DNA of 48,726 nt, taken from NCBI GenBank assembly GCA_949398305.1, contig CASLVD010000006.1:1-48726 (forward strand). Direction: 5' to 3'. The DNA comes from an uncultured Candidatus Melainabacteria bacterium. Its GTDB lineage: Bacteria; Cyanobacteriota; Vampirovibrionia; Gastranaerophilales; Gastranaerophilaceae. The notes beneath the pieces are model-generated. The model was given only the letters and a program-made list of their open reading frames with translations, did no database searches and was not told where the DNA came from. How positions within the stretch are numbered: the first letter of the stretch is position 1; every line of letters starts with the position of its first letter. Below, piece by piece: positions 17,143 through 25,986 of the stretch. The translations under genes were made by a program, and so were the position numbers.

Positions 17143-17168
17143 AATTATTAGCATGCATGCTAATAATT
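17143..17168. promoter_or_regulatory. Perfect 26-bp palindrome, likely operator of the 17-kb module
   Basis: Half-site AATTATTAGCATG followed by its exact complement. It spans the spacer and -10 region of the minus-strand pseudopilin promoter and touches its -35 box. The likely binder is the divergent HTH protein at 17204, by position. Confidence 0.75.
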
Positions 17169-17173
17169 GTCAA
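17145..17173 (-). promoter_or_regulatory. Promoter of the 16229-17092 pseudopilin
   Basis: On the minus strand: TTGACA (17168-17173), a 17-bp spacer, then TAATAA (17145-17150). The spacer and -10 coincide with the 26-bp palindrome. The same bases read on the plus strand give TTGTCA, a possible -35 for the HTH gene, so the two promoters may compete. Confidence 0.65.
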
Positions 17174-17191
17174 ATTGAAATTTCTTACCGT

Positions 17192-17197
17192 TAAAAT
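17192..17197 (+). promoter_or_regulatory. -10-like hexamer of the HTH gene, leaderless spacing
   Basis: TAAAAT ends 6 bases before the ATG at 17204, and there is no ribosome site between. A start of transcription at the normal distance would fall on the ATG, suggesting a leaderless mRNA. The possible -35 (TTGTCA, 17167-17172) is 19 bp away, a long spacer. Confidence 0.5.
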
Positions 17198-17203
17198 ATC
17201 TTT

Positions 17204-17413
17204 ATGATAAAAATTAATCTCAGGGAATTGATGTGGGAAAAAAATATTTCTGCAGTTCAAATACAACGGGAAACCGGAATCCATGCAACAACTATTTCAA
17301 GGATTATAAATGGTAAACAGTCAAATCTTGGTTTGGAAACGCTTGATAAATTATGTACGGTTTTGGATTGTAAAATACAGGATTTAATTACATATGAACG
17401 TGTTAATAAGTAA
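17204..17413 (+). CDS. Small Cro/C1-type HTH regulator
   Basis: A 69-aa DNA-binding protein that is a single XRE-type five-helix domain. The HTH lies at about residues 16-40 (SAVQIQRETGIHATTISRIINGKQSN) and the third-helix region ends with LDKLCTVLDCKIQDLITYE, as in YozG-like proteins. It has no sensor domain. It faces the pseudopilin gene at 17092 across a 111-bp gap with a palindromic operator, so it is probably a local, self-controlled repressor or switch for that gene. It resembles the partial HTH gene at the window end. Confidence 0.85.
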   Translation: MIKINLRELMWEKNISAVQIQRETGIHATTISRIINGKQSNLGLETLDKLCTVLDCKIQDLITYERVNK

Positions 17414-17435
17414 TTCTTTATGTTAAAATCTTGTT

Positions 17436-18083
17436 ATGAAAGAATTTTTTGTTGGATTATTAGATTGGATTTATAAGAAGCGGTGCTATTTTTGCAAAAG
17501 TTCAAAAGAATCTGTGAAAATGTGTTCAAAGTGTTTTGATGAACTCGAATTTTTGCCCGCTGAAGTTAACCGAAAAGTCTTTAAGGCAGAAGTTTATTGT
17601 GCAGGGGTTTATTCTAAAAATCTGCAAAAAATGATTCGAGGGCTAAAGTATCACGGGCAGCAAGATTTAGCGTATTATCAGGCAAAATTTATGTGGCAGT
17701 ACTGGCAGCGTTTGGGTTTTGAAGAGGATTTTCAAATCGTTCCCGTGCCGATTTTCCCAAAGCGCAAAAAGCAGCGTAAATATAATCATATGGAACTTGT
17801 AGCGCTTGAATTTGCAAAACTCTCAGGTTACGAGGTTAACTTTGATCTTATAAAACGTATTAAAGATACAAAACCTCAGTATAAATTGAAAAAGGTTGAG
17901 CGGATGGCAAATTTAGCGAAGGCTTTTGAGGTTAACCCTGAAAAACTTCTGCCTGATAAAGAAATTCTTATTATTGATGATATTTGTACAACGGGTTCAA
18001 CATTTGAAGAGATGATAAAAGAGTTTAATAATATTGGTATTTATGATATAACTTGTTTTGCAACAACAACGCCATTTAATTAG
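17436..18083 (+). CDS. comF: ComF-family phosphoribosyltransferase-like protein
   Basis: ComF-type protein, needed for DNA uptake in naturally competent bacteria such as Bacillus and Haemophilus, with a PRTase fold of uncertain activity. A four-Cys zinc site is visible at C17, C20, C30 and C33 (CYFC ... CSKC), and the PRPP-loop motif ILIIDDICTTGST near residue 176. KQRKYNHMELVALEFAK is also typical. The 215-aa length is normal. It follows the HTH gene by 22 bp and could be read from its promoter. Confidence 0.9.
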   Translation: MKEFFVGLLDWIYKKRCYFCKSSKESVKMCSKCFDELEFLPAEVNRKVFKAEVYCAGVYSKNLQKMIRGLKYHGQQDLAYYQAKFMWQYWQRLGFEEDFQIVPVPIFPKRKKQRKYNHMELVALEFAKLSGYEVNFDLIKRIKDTKPQYKLKKVERMANLAKAFEVNPEKLLPDKEILIIDDICTTGSTFEEMIKEFNNIGIYDITCFATTTPFN

Positions 18084-18087
18084 ATTT

Positions 18088-18399
18088 ATGATAATAGCCG
18101 AATTTTCAAAATACTTACAGGAACATAATAATGAACTTCTTACTCGTAAAACCACACCGCTTAAGCTTTTACATGAGTGGCTTCGTGCTGTAATTAATAA
18201 AAATCCGAAAAATAATATTGATAAAATTGTGCATAAAGAGATTTTGTATTGCGAAAATAAAAACGGGGATTATCTGATTGTCGGAAAATCTGACAGCGGC
18301 AGGATTTTGGTTAGTGCGCTTATAAAATTTGCAAAAAGCTATGATAATTATAATCAGGCAAAGTGGATGGAGATTACAGAACGTTCGTTTCATGATTAA
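18088..18399 (+). CDS. Small unknown protein downstream of comF
   Basis: A 103-aa soluble protein without a recognised family, beginning MIIAEFSKYLQEHNNELLTR. The start at 18088 lies 4 bases after the comF stop; a longer reading from 18058 would overlap comF and is less likely. The middle (YCENKNGDYLIVGKSDSGRILVSALIKF) may be a small beta-alpha unit. It is probably co-expressed with comF. Confidence 0.6.
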   Translation: MIIAEFSKYLQEHNNELLTRKTTPLKLLHEWLRAVINKNPKNNIDKIVHKEILYCENKNGDYLIVGKSDSGRILVSALIKFAKSYDNYNQAKWMEITERSFHD

Positions 18400-18425
18400 T
18401 TGCCTTTTTTCATTATTTAAGAGGA

Positions 18426-18453
18426 TTGAAGCTGAATTAAGATTTAATATAAT
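18426..18453 (+). promoter_or_regulatory. Promoter for the CapA-like and radical SAM genes
   Basis: TTGAAG (18426-18431), 16-bp spacer, TATAAT (18448-18453), about 35 bp before the ATG at 18489. It follows the comF unit and likely starts a new transcript. Confidence 0.6.
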
Positions 18454-18488
18454 ATTTTATGGTTAATAATAGTTAAGGCAGTGAAGTT

Positions 18489-19544
18489 ATGAGTGAATAC
18501 AGTATTGGATTCTATGGTGATTTAACCACAGGCGAAAATTATCAGACCAAGTATGACCGTAATGCAAGAATTAATATATTAAGACAAAAAGGTTATGACG
18601 TACTATTTGAAAATGTTGAAATATTTTTGAATAAGTTTGATTTTAATATAGTTAATTTAGAAACTCCTTTGACTGATGTAACGACTTCAAGTATTGCTCA
18701 AAAGAAAAGGGTTTTGCACTGGGCTGATAAAGAAATTGTTCCGCAGTTGCTTAAGAAATATAAGGTATCAGCGGTTTCGCTGGGAAATAACCATATATTA
18801 GATTATGATATGCAGGGGCTTTTGGATACTCAAAATGCTTTAAAAAATGCAGGAATCGGATTTTTCGGCGCGGGTATAAATTTAGACAGAGCAAGTATGC
18901 CGCTTATTAAACGAATTTCGCTTTATGAAAAAAATATAAATTTGTATGTTATCGGCGGATATAAATATCACAAAGATTATGACAATGAATACGATTTTTA
19001 TGCGAAAGAAACTAAATGCGGTGCGTTTTTATTAACTCCGGGAAGCGTTGAAAATTTAATCAAGACAATAAAAGAAAATGATAAAGATTCAAGAATAATT
19101 ATGTTTCCGCATTTCGGATATGATTTGATGAAAAACACTAATTTGCAAATAGAGTATGCTCATCAATTTATTGATTATGGGGCAGATTTTGTAATTGGTC
19201 ACGGCCCGCATTATATGAATTCAATTGAGATTTATAAGGATAAACCTATTTTATACGGTCTTGGTAATTTTGTTTTTCCTGCTAATTTTAGCGCTAAAAC
19301 AGAACCGTATAATATGGTTGCTGAACTAAAGTTTTCTGAAATAGATAATCAAGTTCATTCAAAGATAAATATTTATCCGATTTATATGGATAATCATTCA
19401 TTTAATCCGATTACAAGATTATTGAAAAAAGATGAATTGGATAAATTTATTGATTTATTGACAGAATATGATACAAGTGTGAAAGATAATATCATAATTG
19501 ATTCATCATCAGATTTGATACGAATTGAATTTAATTATGAATAA
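18489..19544 (+). CDS. CapA/PgsA-type metallophosphatase-fold protein
   Basis: Member of the CapA family (poly-gamma-glutamate synthesis protein CapA, YwtB), whose calcineurin-like fold uses metal-binding Asp, Asn and His residues. The motifs appear in order: GFYGDLTTGE near residue 7, NIVNLETPLTD near 55, VSLGNNHILDYD near 96, FPHFGYD near 207 and VIGHGPHYM near 237, followed by PILYGLGNFVF. There is no signal peptide or membrane anchor, unlike capsule-linked CapA. It is followed 21 bp later by a radical SAM/hexapeptide fusion gene, so it may act in making a modified surface compound; that is inference. Confidence 0.85.
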   Translation: MSEYSIGFYGDLTTGENYQTKYDRNARINILRQKGYDVLFENVEIFLNKFDFNIVNLETPLTDVTTSSIAQKKRVLHWADKEIVPQLLKKYKVSAVSLGNNHILDYDMQGLLDTQNALKNAGIGFFGAGINLDRASMPLIKRISLYEKNINLYVIGGYKYHKDYDNEYDFYAKETKCGAFLLTPGSVENLIKTIKENDKDSRIIMFPHFGYDLMKNTNLQIEYAHQFIDYGADFVIGHGPHYMNSIEIYKDKPILYGLGNFVFPANFSAKTEPYNMVAELKFSEIDNQVHSKINIYPIYMDNHSFNPITRLLKKDELDKFIDLLTEYDTSVKDNIIIDSSSDLIRIEFNYE

Positions 19545-19565
19545 TTGATAAAAGAGGTATATATA

Positions 19566-21422
19566 ATGGAACAAGAAAATAATAGACCGGTAATTTATTA
19601 TGTAGTTACAAATAATCTTTCAAAAAGAATTGATGAATATATTTCAATGACAGGAGAACCTGTTTTATTTGTAGATAAAGATAAAGAATTATATAAACAC
19701 AGTAATAAAAAACTTTTAGATAAGTATGAGGTTGTTTCAATAGATGAAGCGTTAGAAAGATATCCGGAGGCTGATGTTTGGGTAACTTACAGGGTTGCAA
19801 CAAATACTGCTAAAATTTTGTTATCAAAAATGGCTCCTGAAAGAATTCACTTTTTTGAAGCTGACTTAGAATACAGGCTTGGCTGTAAATATCTCGGGCA
19901 TTTTATCAGTTACAGAAAACATAATTTTTCACCGTGTTGTATTGTTAAGCAATACCCGATAATTCCTACATCAGGAACAATAAAAGAAAGAATTGATCAT
20001 TGGACAAAATACTCAACCGAACTTATTGAAGATATCAGGCAGGGTAAGGAAAATGCTTGTTCTAAATGTCCTCACTTGCAGCCGGGATTTTGGTCAAAGA
20101 AAGTAAAATTAGATACTGTAAGTTTTGGTACAAACCAGCCGGGTGATGTTTGTAATTTTAAATGTATTTATTGTTTTGCAGAAAGCCAGTTAAAACACTT
20201 AAAAGATGATGAAGACGGGTTTACAACTTATGAAATTATCAAGCAATTATCAGAAATGCCGGAATTAGATAATTCTGATTTTAATATTAACCTTTCAAAT
20301 GGCGAATTCTGTGCAAATAAAGATTGTGATGCGATTTTTGATATTTTGTTAAAAACAAAATGGAGAGTTTCATTTATCACTAACGGTTCTATATACAGAG
20401 AAAAGTTTGCGGAATTTCTAAAAACAGGCAGAGTAATAAAAGTTCAGACATCTTTGGATGCGGGCACCCGGGAAACTTATAAAAAAGTTAAGCAGGTGGA
20501 TGCTTTTGAAAGAGTTGTTGAAAATATGAAAAAATATCCGTATAAAGATGTCAACTTTATTTTGAAATACATTTTCCTTGAAGATATAAATGATAATGAA
20601 GCTGATATTGACGGATTTTTTGAAATCGCAAAATCAGTTGGATGTAAAAGAATAACTATTTCAAGTGACTTATTTAAACCGCTCACTCCGAAAATGAGAG
20701 AACTTGCTCTTAGATTGATGAGAAAAGCAAAGCCTGAAGGAATAATTATTTCTGAAAATGGCAGTTATTTATGCGCAGATGATGCTGAATTTATCACAAA
20801 AAGTTTCGAAGAAATTCCGGCATGTGTTAGTGCTCCGATAAACAACGATTGTGAAAGATATACCGCAAATATTGTAAAATACGGAAACACAATTATTCGT
20901 GATAAGTCAAACACAGGACGAATTATCGGGAATGGCAAACTGATATTAAATCAAAAATTAATACCGGGTTCTAATGCTGAATGTATTGTTGCCTTAGGAG
21001 ATAATTCTACTGTAAATGTTGAAGGTGAATTCAGGTTATATCCTGATACTCAATTAAGATTGAGAAAAAATGCGAAAGTAACATTGGGTTCAGGGTACGT
21101 AAATCAGGGTACAATTATTCATTGTGAAAATAGTATAACAATTGGCAGAAATGTTGCGATTTCATTTAATTGTTATATTGCGGATTCTGATTTCCATTCA
21201 ATAATAAATAATGACGGCAAATGTTTGAATCCGAGCAAACCTGTAATTATAGGTGATAGAGTTTGGATTGGTCAGGGCGCTACAATATTAAAGGGTGTAA
21301 CTATAGGTAACGGTGCAATAATTGCGGCAGGTTCTGTTGTAACAAAAGATGTTCCGCCAAATACTATGGTTGCGGGCAACCCTGCGGTTGTAAAAAAAGA
21401 AAATGTAAAATGGATTATGTAA
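19566..21422 (+). CDS. Radical SAM and hexapeptide-repeat transferase fusion
   Basis: A 618-aa protein with three parts. Residues 1 to about 160 are uncharacterised. A radical SAM domain follows with the CxxxCxxC cluster at C196, C200 and C203 (CNFKCIYC); a CSKC pair lies just before it. The last part (about 460-618) is a left-handed beta-helix acyltransferase of the LbetaH class: [38 protein letters not shown] and [20 protein letters not shown]. Both chemistries in one chain suggest tailoring of a sugar or peptide, then acylation. I start at ATG 19566 behind AGAGG; an upstream in-frame reading from 19545 has no such site. It follows the CapA-like gene in one unit. Confidence 0.85.
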   Translation: MEQENNRPVIYYVVTNNLSKRIDEYISMTGEPVLFVDKDKELYKHSNKKLLDKYEVVSIDEALERYPEADVWVTYRVATNTAKILLSKMAPERIHFFEADLEYRLGCKYLGHFISYRKHNFSPCCIVKQYPIIPTSGTIKERIDHWTKYSTELIEDIRQGKENACSKCPHLQPGFWSKKVKLDTVSFGTNQPGDVCNFKCIYCFAESQLKHLKDDEDGFTTYEIIKQLSEMPELDNSDFNINLSNGEFCANKDCDAIFDILLKTKWRVSFITNGSIYREKFAEFLKTGRVIKVQTSLDAGTRETYKKVKQVDAFERVVENMKKYPYKDVNFILKYIFLEDINDNEADIDGFFEIAKSVGCKRITISSDLFKPLTPKMRELALRLMRKAKPEGIIISENGSYLCADDAEFITKSFEEIPACVSAPINNDCERYTANIVKYGNTIIRDKSNTGRIIGNGKLILNQKLIPGSNAECIVALGDNSTVNVEGEFRLYPDTQLRLRKNAKVTLGSGYVNQGTIIHCENSITIGRNVAISFNCYIADSDFHSIINNDGKCLNPSKPVIIGDRVWIGQGATILKGVTIGNGAIIAAGSVVTKDVPPNTMVAGNPAVVKKENVKWIM

Positions 21423-21492
21423 AATCAGCATTGTTATAGTAACAAAATCTTTACCCAGTGTTAAGATTTAGCCATAAACTTTATGTTTATGC

Positions 21493-21498
21493 TATACT
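21493..21498 (+). promoter_or_regulatory. Extended -10 promoter of gyrA
   Basis: TGC-TATACT (hexamer 21493-21498) is an extended -10 about 33 bp ahead of the gyrA start. No good -35 is visible, which is common for extended -10 promoters. Confidence 0.55.
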
Positions 21499-21531
21499 GT
21501 TATCAAGGAGTATAGACTGGAGGGAAGAGTA

Positions 21532-24081
21532 TTGACTCAGCAAAACATGTTTGATCACGGGAAAATCGTTCCTGTAAATATAAGAGAAGAAATGAAACGT
21601 TCGTATATTGATTACGCGATGAGTGTAATTGTCGGACGTGCATTGCCGGATGTTCGAGATGGTTTAAAACCTGTTCACAGACGTATTTTATACGCTATGA
21701 ATGAGTTGGGAATGTATCCAGATAAACCGTTTAAGAAATGTGCCCGTATTGTTGGTGAAGTTCTTGGTAAATATCACCCGCACGGTGACAGTTCTGTTTA
21801 CGAAGCATTGGTTCGTATGGCACAAGACTTCTCAACACGTTATTTGATGGTTGACGGGCATGGTAACTTTGGTTCTGTTGACGGTGACGGCGCAGCTGCA
21901 ATGCGTTATACAGAAGCCCGTATGCATAAAATTACCCAATCAATGCTTGCTGATATTGATTGTGAAACAGTTGAATTTGAACCTAACTTTGATGGTTCAT
22001 TGCAAGAGCCTTCAGTACTTCCTGTAAGACTTCCGATGTTGTTATTAAACGGTGTTTCAGGTATTGCGGTTGGTATGGCAACAAATATTCCGCCGCACAA
22101 TCTTTGCGAAGTCGTTGACGGTACAATTGCGTTGATTGATAACCCGAAAATTACTATTCCTGAACTTATGGAACACATAAAAGGACCTGATTTTCCTACA
22201 GCGGCAACAATTATCGGCTTAAACGATATTAAGCAGGCTTATGAAACAGGCAGAGGTTCAATCAAAATGTCTGCTGTTGCAGGTTTTGAAGAAATCGCAG
22301 GCGGCGGCGGACGTCAATCAAGAACTGCAATTGTTGTGACCGAAATTCCGTATCAGGTTAACAAAGCTTACTTAATCGAAAAAATTGCTGATTTGGTTAA
22401 AGAACAAAGAATTAACGGTATTTCTGATATTCGTGACGAATCTGACCGTGAAGGTATGAGAATCGTTATTGAACTTAAACGTGATGCTAAACCTGATGTT
22501 GTTAAAAATAACTTGTTCAAGTATACTCAGCTTGCAACAACATTCGGTGTAAATATGGTAGCGCTTTGCGGTAAACAGCCTCGTTTGATGAACTTATACG
22601 AAGTATTAAACGAATTTGTTGAACACAGAATCGAAATCGTTACAAGAAGAACTATTTTCTTCCTGAAAAAAGCAAAAATCAGAGCTCATATTTTAGCAGG
22701 TTTAATTATTGCACTTGGTTCAATTGATGAAGTTATTGAACTTATCAAAAAATCAAAAACAACTGATGATGCGCGCGAAGGTTTAATGAGCAGATTCGGG
22801 CTTGATGTTGATCAGTCAAATGCAATATTAGAAATGCAATTAAGACGTTTGACAGGTTTGGAACAAGATAAGGTTAAGGCAGAATACGATGAATTGTTGA
22901 AAAAGATTGCCGAATACGAATCAATTCTTGCAAGCCGTCAAAAAATTCTTGACATCATCAAAGCTGAACTTCTTGAAGATAAAGAAAAATACGGTGATGA
23001 CAGAAAAACTCAAATTTTACCTGAACAAGGTGAAGTTACAATTGAGGACTTAACTCCGAATACTCCGATGGCTGTATTTATTACTCATCAGGGTTATTTG
23101 AAACGTATTTCACTTGATACATTTGAACGTCAAAACCGTGCAACACGCGGCAAATCAGGTATGAAAACAAAAGATGATGATGATATTCAACATTTCTTTA
23201 CTGCAATGATGCATGATAAAGTGTTGTTCTTCTCATCAAAAGGTACGGTTTACAGCTTGAATGTTTATGACTTCCCTGAAGGCGGACGTCAGGCTAAAGG
23301 CTTGCCTATTGTAAATGTTCTTCCGATTGATCAGGATGAAAAGATTACAGCAGTTGTTCCGGTAAGTTCATTCTCTAAAGACTTGAATCTTATTATGCTT
23401 ACTAAAAAAGGTAATATCAAGCGTATTGAACTTGATAACTTCTCAAATATCAGACGTAACGGTATTATTGCGATTGGTTTGGATGAAGGCGACAGCTTAT
23501 GTTGGGTAAAACTTGCAACTTCAAAAGATGAAATCATTATTGGTACATCTTGCGGTATGGCAATTAGATTCCCGATTCAGGATTTAAGACCGTTAGGCAG
23601 AAGTGCGCGTGGTGTAATATCAATGAAATTACGTACAGGTGATGAAATTGTAGGTTGCGACATTGTTCCGCAAGATTACGATGCTGACTTGCTTGTAGTA
23701 ACATCAGACGGGTTTGGAAAACGTACAAAATTATCTGAATTCAGAACCCAAAACAGAGGCGGAATCGGCTTGATTGCAACTAAATTTAAATCAAGTGCTT
23801 CAAGACTTGTAGCATTGACTATCGTAAGAGATTCAGATGATATTATGATGGTTACTGCAAACGGTGTTGTAACTCGTTTGAATGCCGGTTCAATTTCACA
23901 GCAAGGACGTCCTGCAACAGGTGTGAGAGCTCAGAACCTGAACGATAACGATATGGTTTGTTCTGTTAATAAAATCATCAATCCTGATGAAGATGATGTA
24001 ACAATTAAATCTACACCGTCAGAACAGGCAGAAGCACCGGCTGAAGATATTCAGCAGACCAGCTTGCTAGATGAACAATAA
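21532..24081 (+). CDS. gyrA: DNA gyrase subunit A
   Basis: Breakage-reunion subunit of DNA gyrase. The catalytic Tyr is Y126 in [10 protein letters not shown]. The quinolone region reads [10 protein letters not shown], with S87 and E91 at the positions of E. coli S83 and D87. Six C-terminal beta-pinwheel blades follow from about residue 510. The GyrA-box position reads QNRATRGKS where E. coli has QRRGGKGKS, so it is degenerate, and ParC-like behaviour is possible in principle. TTG at 21532 is the start, supported by GGAGGG 10 bases upstream. Length 849 aa is normal. It ends with an acidic tail and a terminator. Confidence 0.93.
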   Translation: MTQQNMFDHGKIVPVNIREEMKRSYIDYAMSVIVGRALPDVRDGLKPVHRRILYAMNELGMYPDKPFKKCARIVGEVLGKYHPHGDSSVYEALVRMAQDFSTRYLMVDGHGNFGSVDGDGAAAMRYTEARMHKITQSMLADIDCETVEFEPNFDGSLQEPSVLPVRLPMLLLNGVSGIAVGMATNIPPHNLCEVVDGTIALIDNPKITIPELMEHIKGPDFPTAATIIGLNDIKQAYETGRGSIKMSAVAGFEEIAGGGGRQSRTAIVVTEIPYQVNKAYLIEKIADLVKEQRINGISDIRDESDREGMRIVIELKRDAKPDVVKNNLFKYTQLATTFGVNMVALCGKQPRLMNLYEVLNEFVEHRIEIVTRRTIFFLKKAKIRAHILAGLIIALGSIDEVIELIKKSKTTDDAREGLMSRFGLDVDQSNAILEMQLRRLTGLEQDKVKAEYDELLKKIAEYESILASRQKILDIIKAELLEDKEKYGDDRKTQILPEQGEVTIEDLTPNTPMAVFITHQGYLKRISLDTFERQNRATRGKSGMKTKDDDDIQHFFTAMMHDKVLFFSSKGTVYSLNVYDFPEGGRQAKGLPIVNVLPIDQDEKITAVVPVSSFSKDLNLIMLTKKGNIKRIELDNFSNIRRNGIIAIGLDEGDSLCWVKLATSKDEIIIGTSCGMAIRFPIQDLRPLGRSARGVISMKLRTGDEIVGCDIVPQDYDADLLVVTSDGFGKRTKLSEFRTQNRGGIGLIATKFKSSASRLVALTIVRDSDDIMMVTANGVVTRLNAGSISQQGRPATGVRAQNLNDNDMVCSVNKIINPDEDDVTIKSTPSEQAEAPAEDIQQTSLLDEQ

Positions 24082-24089
24082 GTTATAAT

Positions 24090-24120
24090 GGCGGAGATTT
24101 TTAAATCTCCGCCTTATTAT
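24090..24120 (+). terminator. Terminator of gyrA
   Basis: Perfect 11-bp stem GGCGGAGATTT / AAATCTCCGCC (24090-24100 and 24103-24113) followed by TTATTATTTT. It is 8 bp after the gyrA stop. Confidence 0.88.
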
Positions 24121-24159
24121 TTTAAAAGGTATGACTTGGAAATAACCGGAAACTAATAT

Positions 24160-24846
24160 TTACCCCTTCCAAGGATAACTTTTATCGATTTTCCAGCCTG
24201 CGCGTCGGATTTTTTCTGCACAATACATGCCATTACCGTTTGGCTTACAGTCATTATTAATTTCTTTATCAGTCTTTTCGTGTCCTGCAAAAGCTACGAA
24301 TCCGCCCTTTTCTCCATCAGTTCCACGGGTTAATATGAATACATCTTTTCCTAGTTTATTAGGCGGAGCTGCGCCATTAATATCAAGAGTCATATTTGTA
24401 GAAGCTGCAGAAAAACTACCATCACTGTTTTGGGCTTTTGTATATATTATATAAAGAAAACCATCTGCAGTATAAAAATTTGCTCTAAAATTCCCGCCAG
24501 CTCCGAATGCTGTAACTTTTTTATTTTGTAAGTTAATATAAGGATTTCCATTTTTATATCCGCAAGTGTCGGTACAAAGGTGTGCAGCTTTAATATATGG
24601 AGCCCAAAATTTATTAAAATATTCTGGAGCTCCCAGTTCAAAAGCTTCCTGCCTGTCAGCTTCACCAACATCATCATATGCCAATCGATAAGCTTGATTC
24701 ATAATTCCTAATGCTCGTTGAAGTTTGGCAACTGTTTGTTTTTTTTGCTGTTCTGCAATTAATGTCGGAATGGTCATTGCTGCTACAATTCCGATAATTC
24801 CCAAAGTAATTAATACCTCAGCTAAAGTAAAACCTATTTTTTTCAT
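24160..24846 (-). CDS. Type IV pseudopilin
   Basis: A 228-aa pilin-like protein with a very short leader (MKKIG) before FTLAEVLITLGIIGIVAAMTI. The globular domain has Cys pairs at CTDTC and near the C-terminus, the shared motif LDINGAAPPNKLGKDVF, and ends GWKIDKSYPWKG, like the first pseudopilin of the window. AAGGA precedes the ATG. It is divergent from the HTH gene at 24955 across 108 bp. Confidence 0.9.
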   Translation of the reverse strand: MKKIGFTLAEVLITLGIIGIVAAMTIPTLIAEQQKKQTVAKLQRALGIMNQAYRLAYDDVGEADRQEAFELGAPEYFNKFWAPYIKAAHLCTDTCGYKNGNPYINLQNKKVTAFGAGGNFRANFYTADGFLYIIYTKAQNSDGSFSAASTNMTLDINGAAPPNKLGKDVFILTRGTDGEKGGFVAFAGHEKTDKEINNDCKPNGNGMYCAEKIRRAGWKIDKSYPWKG

Positions 24847-24870
24847 ATTATAATCCTTACTTTACTATTC

Positions 24871-24898
24871 AAATACGAATAATTAAATTTAAATACGA
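24871..24898. promoter_or_regulatory. Direct repeat operator candidate in the 24.9-kb module
   Basis: AAATACGA occurs at 24871-24878 and 24891-24898, start to start 20 bp, that is two helical turns, so both lie on one face of DNA. The repeat covers the expected transcription start of the minus-strand pseudopilin just below its -10 box. Confidence 0.55.
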
Positions 24899-24903
24899 TT
24901 AAT

Positions 24904-24932
24904 AATATAAATTATTTTAAACTAAATGTCAA
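24904..24932 (-). promoter_or_regulatory. Promoter of the 24160-24846 pseudopilin
   Basis: Minus strand: TTGACA (24927-24932), 17-bp spacer, TATATT (24904-24909). Same design as three other modules in this window. Confidence 0.65.
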
Positions 24933-24954
24933 TAGAAGTTATAATTATTCTATT

Positions 24955-25167
24955 ATGAATGAAATTAAGGCAAAAATTAAAATGCTTGTTATATCTCGGG
25001 GAATGACGCTGAAATCTCTTGCTGAAAAACTTACTGTGTTAACAGGAGAGGAATATTCTTATAACAGTCTTTTGGGAAAATTAAACCGAGAAAGTTTATC
25101 ATTAAAAGAAGCAGGATATATTGCTAAGATTTTGGACTATAAAATAGAATTTATTAGTATAAAATAA
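24955..25167 (+). CDS. Small HTH regulator between two pseudopilins
   Basis: A 70-aa protein with an HTH-like helical fold (MLVISRGMTLKSLAEKL ... YNSLLGKLNRESLSLKEAGYIAKILDYKIEFI). It resembles the 44339-44563 protein in length and in the pattern of an N-terminal charged helix, then S-L-A-(E/Q), then K-L-R/N-R, then a final ILxYxxxF. It lies divergent to one pseudopilin gene and directly upstream, on the same strand, of another (25180). TATAAT (24940-24945) ends 9 bases before the ATG with no ribosome site, so a leaderless mRNA is possible. Likely local regulator. Confidence 0.8.
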   Translation: MNEIKAKIKMLVISRGMTLKSLAEKLTVLTGEEYSYNSLLGKLNRESLSLKEAGYIAKILDYKIEFISIK

Positions 25168-25179
25168 AGGAGAAAAAGT

Positions 25180-25919
25180 ATGAAAAAACACACTATGAAT
25201 GAAATTCGGGGGGGGGTAACTTTTACTGCTCCTTAGGTTTTACACTGGCAGAGGTATTAATAACTCTTGGGATAATCGGCATTGTTGCGGCGATGACAAT
25301 ACCGACTTTAATGACAAAGATTCAAAAGCGTAAACTTGAAACACAGCTTAAAGAAACATATTCTGTAATTCAACAAACTATGAAAGCTGCAGAAGGTGAT
25401 GGGGCAAATTTTCAGACAGCATTTCAAGATGGTTCTAATGAAGTAATGAAAGAATGGTTTGAAGAATTTATTCAGCCACATTTAAAAACAGAGTCAGTAT
25501 GCTATAACAAAGCTGGCTGCTGGCATAAAAAAGGTGAAGCAAAACTTTTGAATGGTGCTTTACAAAATTGGGAACAACAATCCGGCTGGGGAATAAATAC
25601 TATAACTTTTACTATTGCAAAAGGTGCCTGGTTTAATATGGACGGACATTCTGTTAGTAGATGCAATTCAATGTTCGGAATAGATACAAATACTCAATGT
25701 CTTGTAATTTATTTTGATATAAACGGTGCAGATAAACCGAATATTTTAGGCAAAGATATTTATACTGTTGTACAAACTGAAAAAGGGCTTTTACCTGCCG
25801 GTAGTGACAGGACAAAAGCTCAGGTTAATCAAAATTGTAATACCGGTGACGGGCATTTTTGCCTGCAAAAAGTTATAAATGACAGTTTTACTATTTCTGA
25901 AAAAGTTTTAAAAAGGTAA
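25180..25919 (+). pseudogene. Type IV pseudopilin, out of frame at a 9-G tract (possible phase-off state)
   Basis: ATG 25180 follows AAAGGAG and reads 18 codons (MKKHTMNEIRGGVTFTAP) to TAG at 25234-25236. The pilin frame, one base off, reads GGNFYCSL then GFTLAEVLITLGIIGIVAAMTIPTLM and continues open to 25919. No usable start lies between the TGA at 25200 and FTLAE; the ATG at 25293 would drop the processing site. Ten G instead of nine would join the two frames. The mature part is intact, with FDINGADKPNILGKDIY and several Cys, so either a tract-length switch or a sequencing error is more likely than decay. Confidence 0.75.
25208..25216 (+). repeat. Nine-G homopolymer in a pseudopilin leader
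   Basis: Nine consecutive G between the start codon and FTLAE, followed by TAAC as at the window start. Long G runs are exceptional in so AT-rich a genome and are the classic substrate of slipped-strand length change. Confidence 0.85.
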
Positions 25920-25986
25920 TATATTCTTTACGCACGGTTTGATTTATGTTAATATGTTCTGGCATAGTTAATAAGGAGAGAAAAAC

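Noticed and set aside
16229-17413. HTH/pilin pairs as toxin-antitoxin systems
   Set aside because: Two small divergent genes with a palindromic operator recall such systems, but the partner is a secreted pilin with a processing motif, not a toxin, and the genes are divergent rather than overlapping in one operon.
25208-25216. Frameshift as a plain decayed pseudogene
   Set aside because: Only the G tract breaks the frame; the other ~210 codons and key motifs are intact. Sequencing error remains possible and is stated as such.
25293-25919. Pseudopilin starting at ATG 25293
   Set aside because: This start lies inside the N-terminal helix and removes FTLAE, which the protein needs for processing. 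The AAAGGAG site belongs to ATG 25180.
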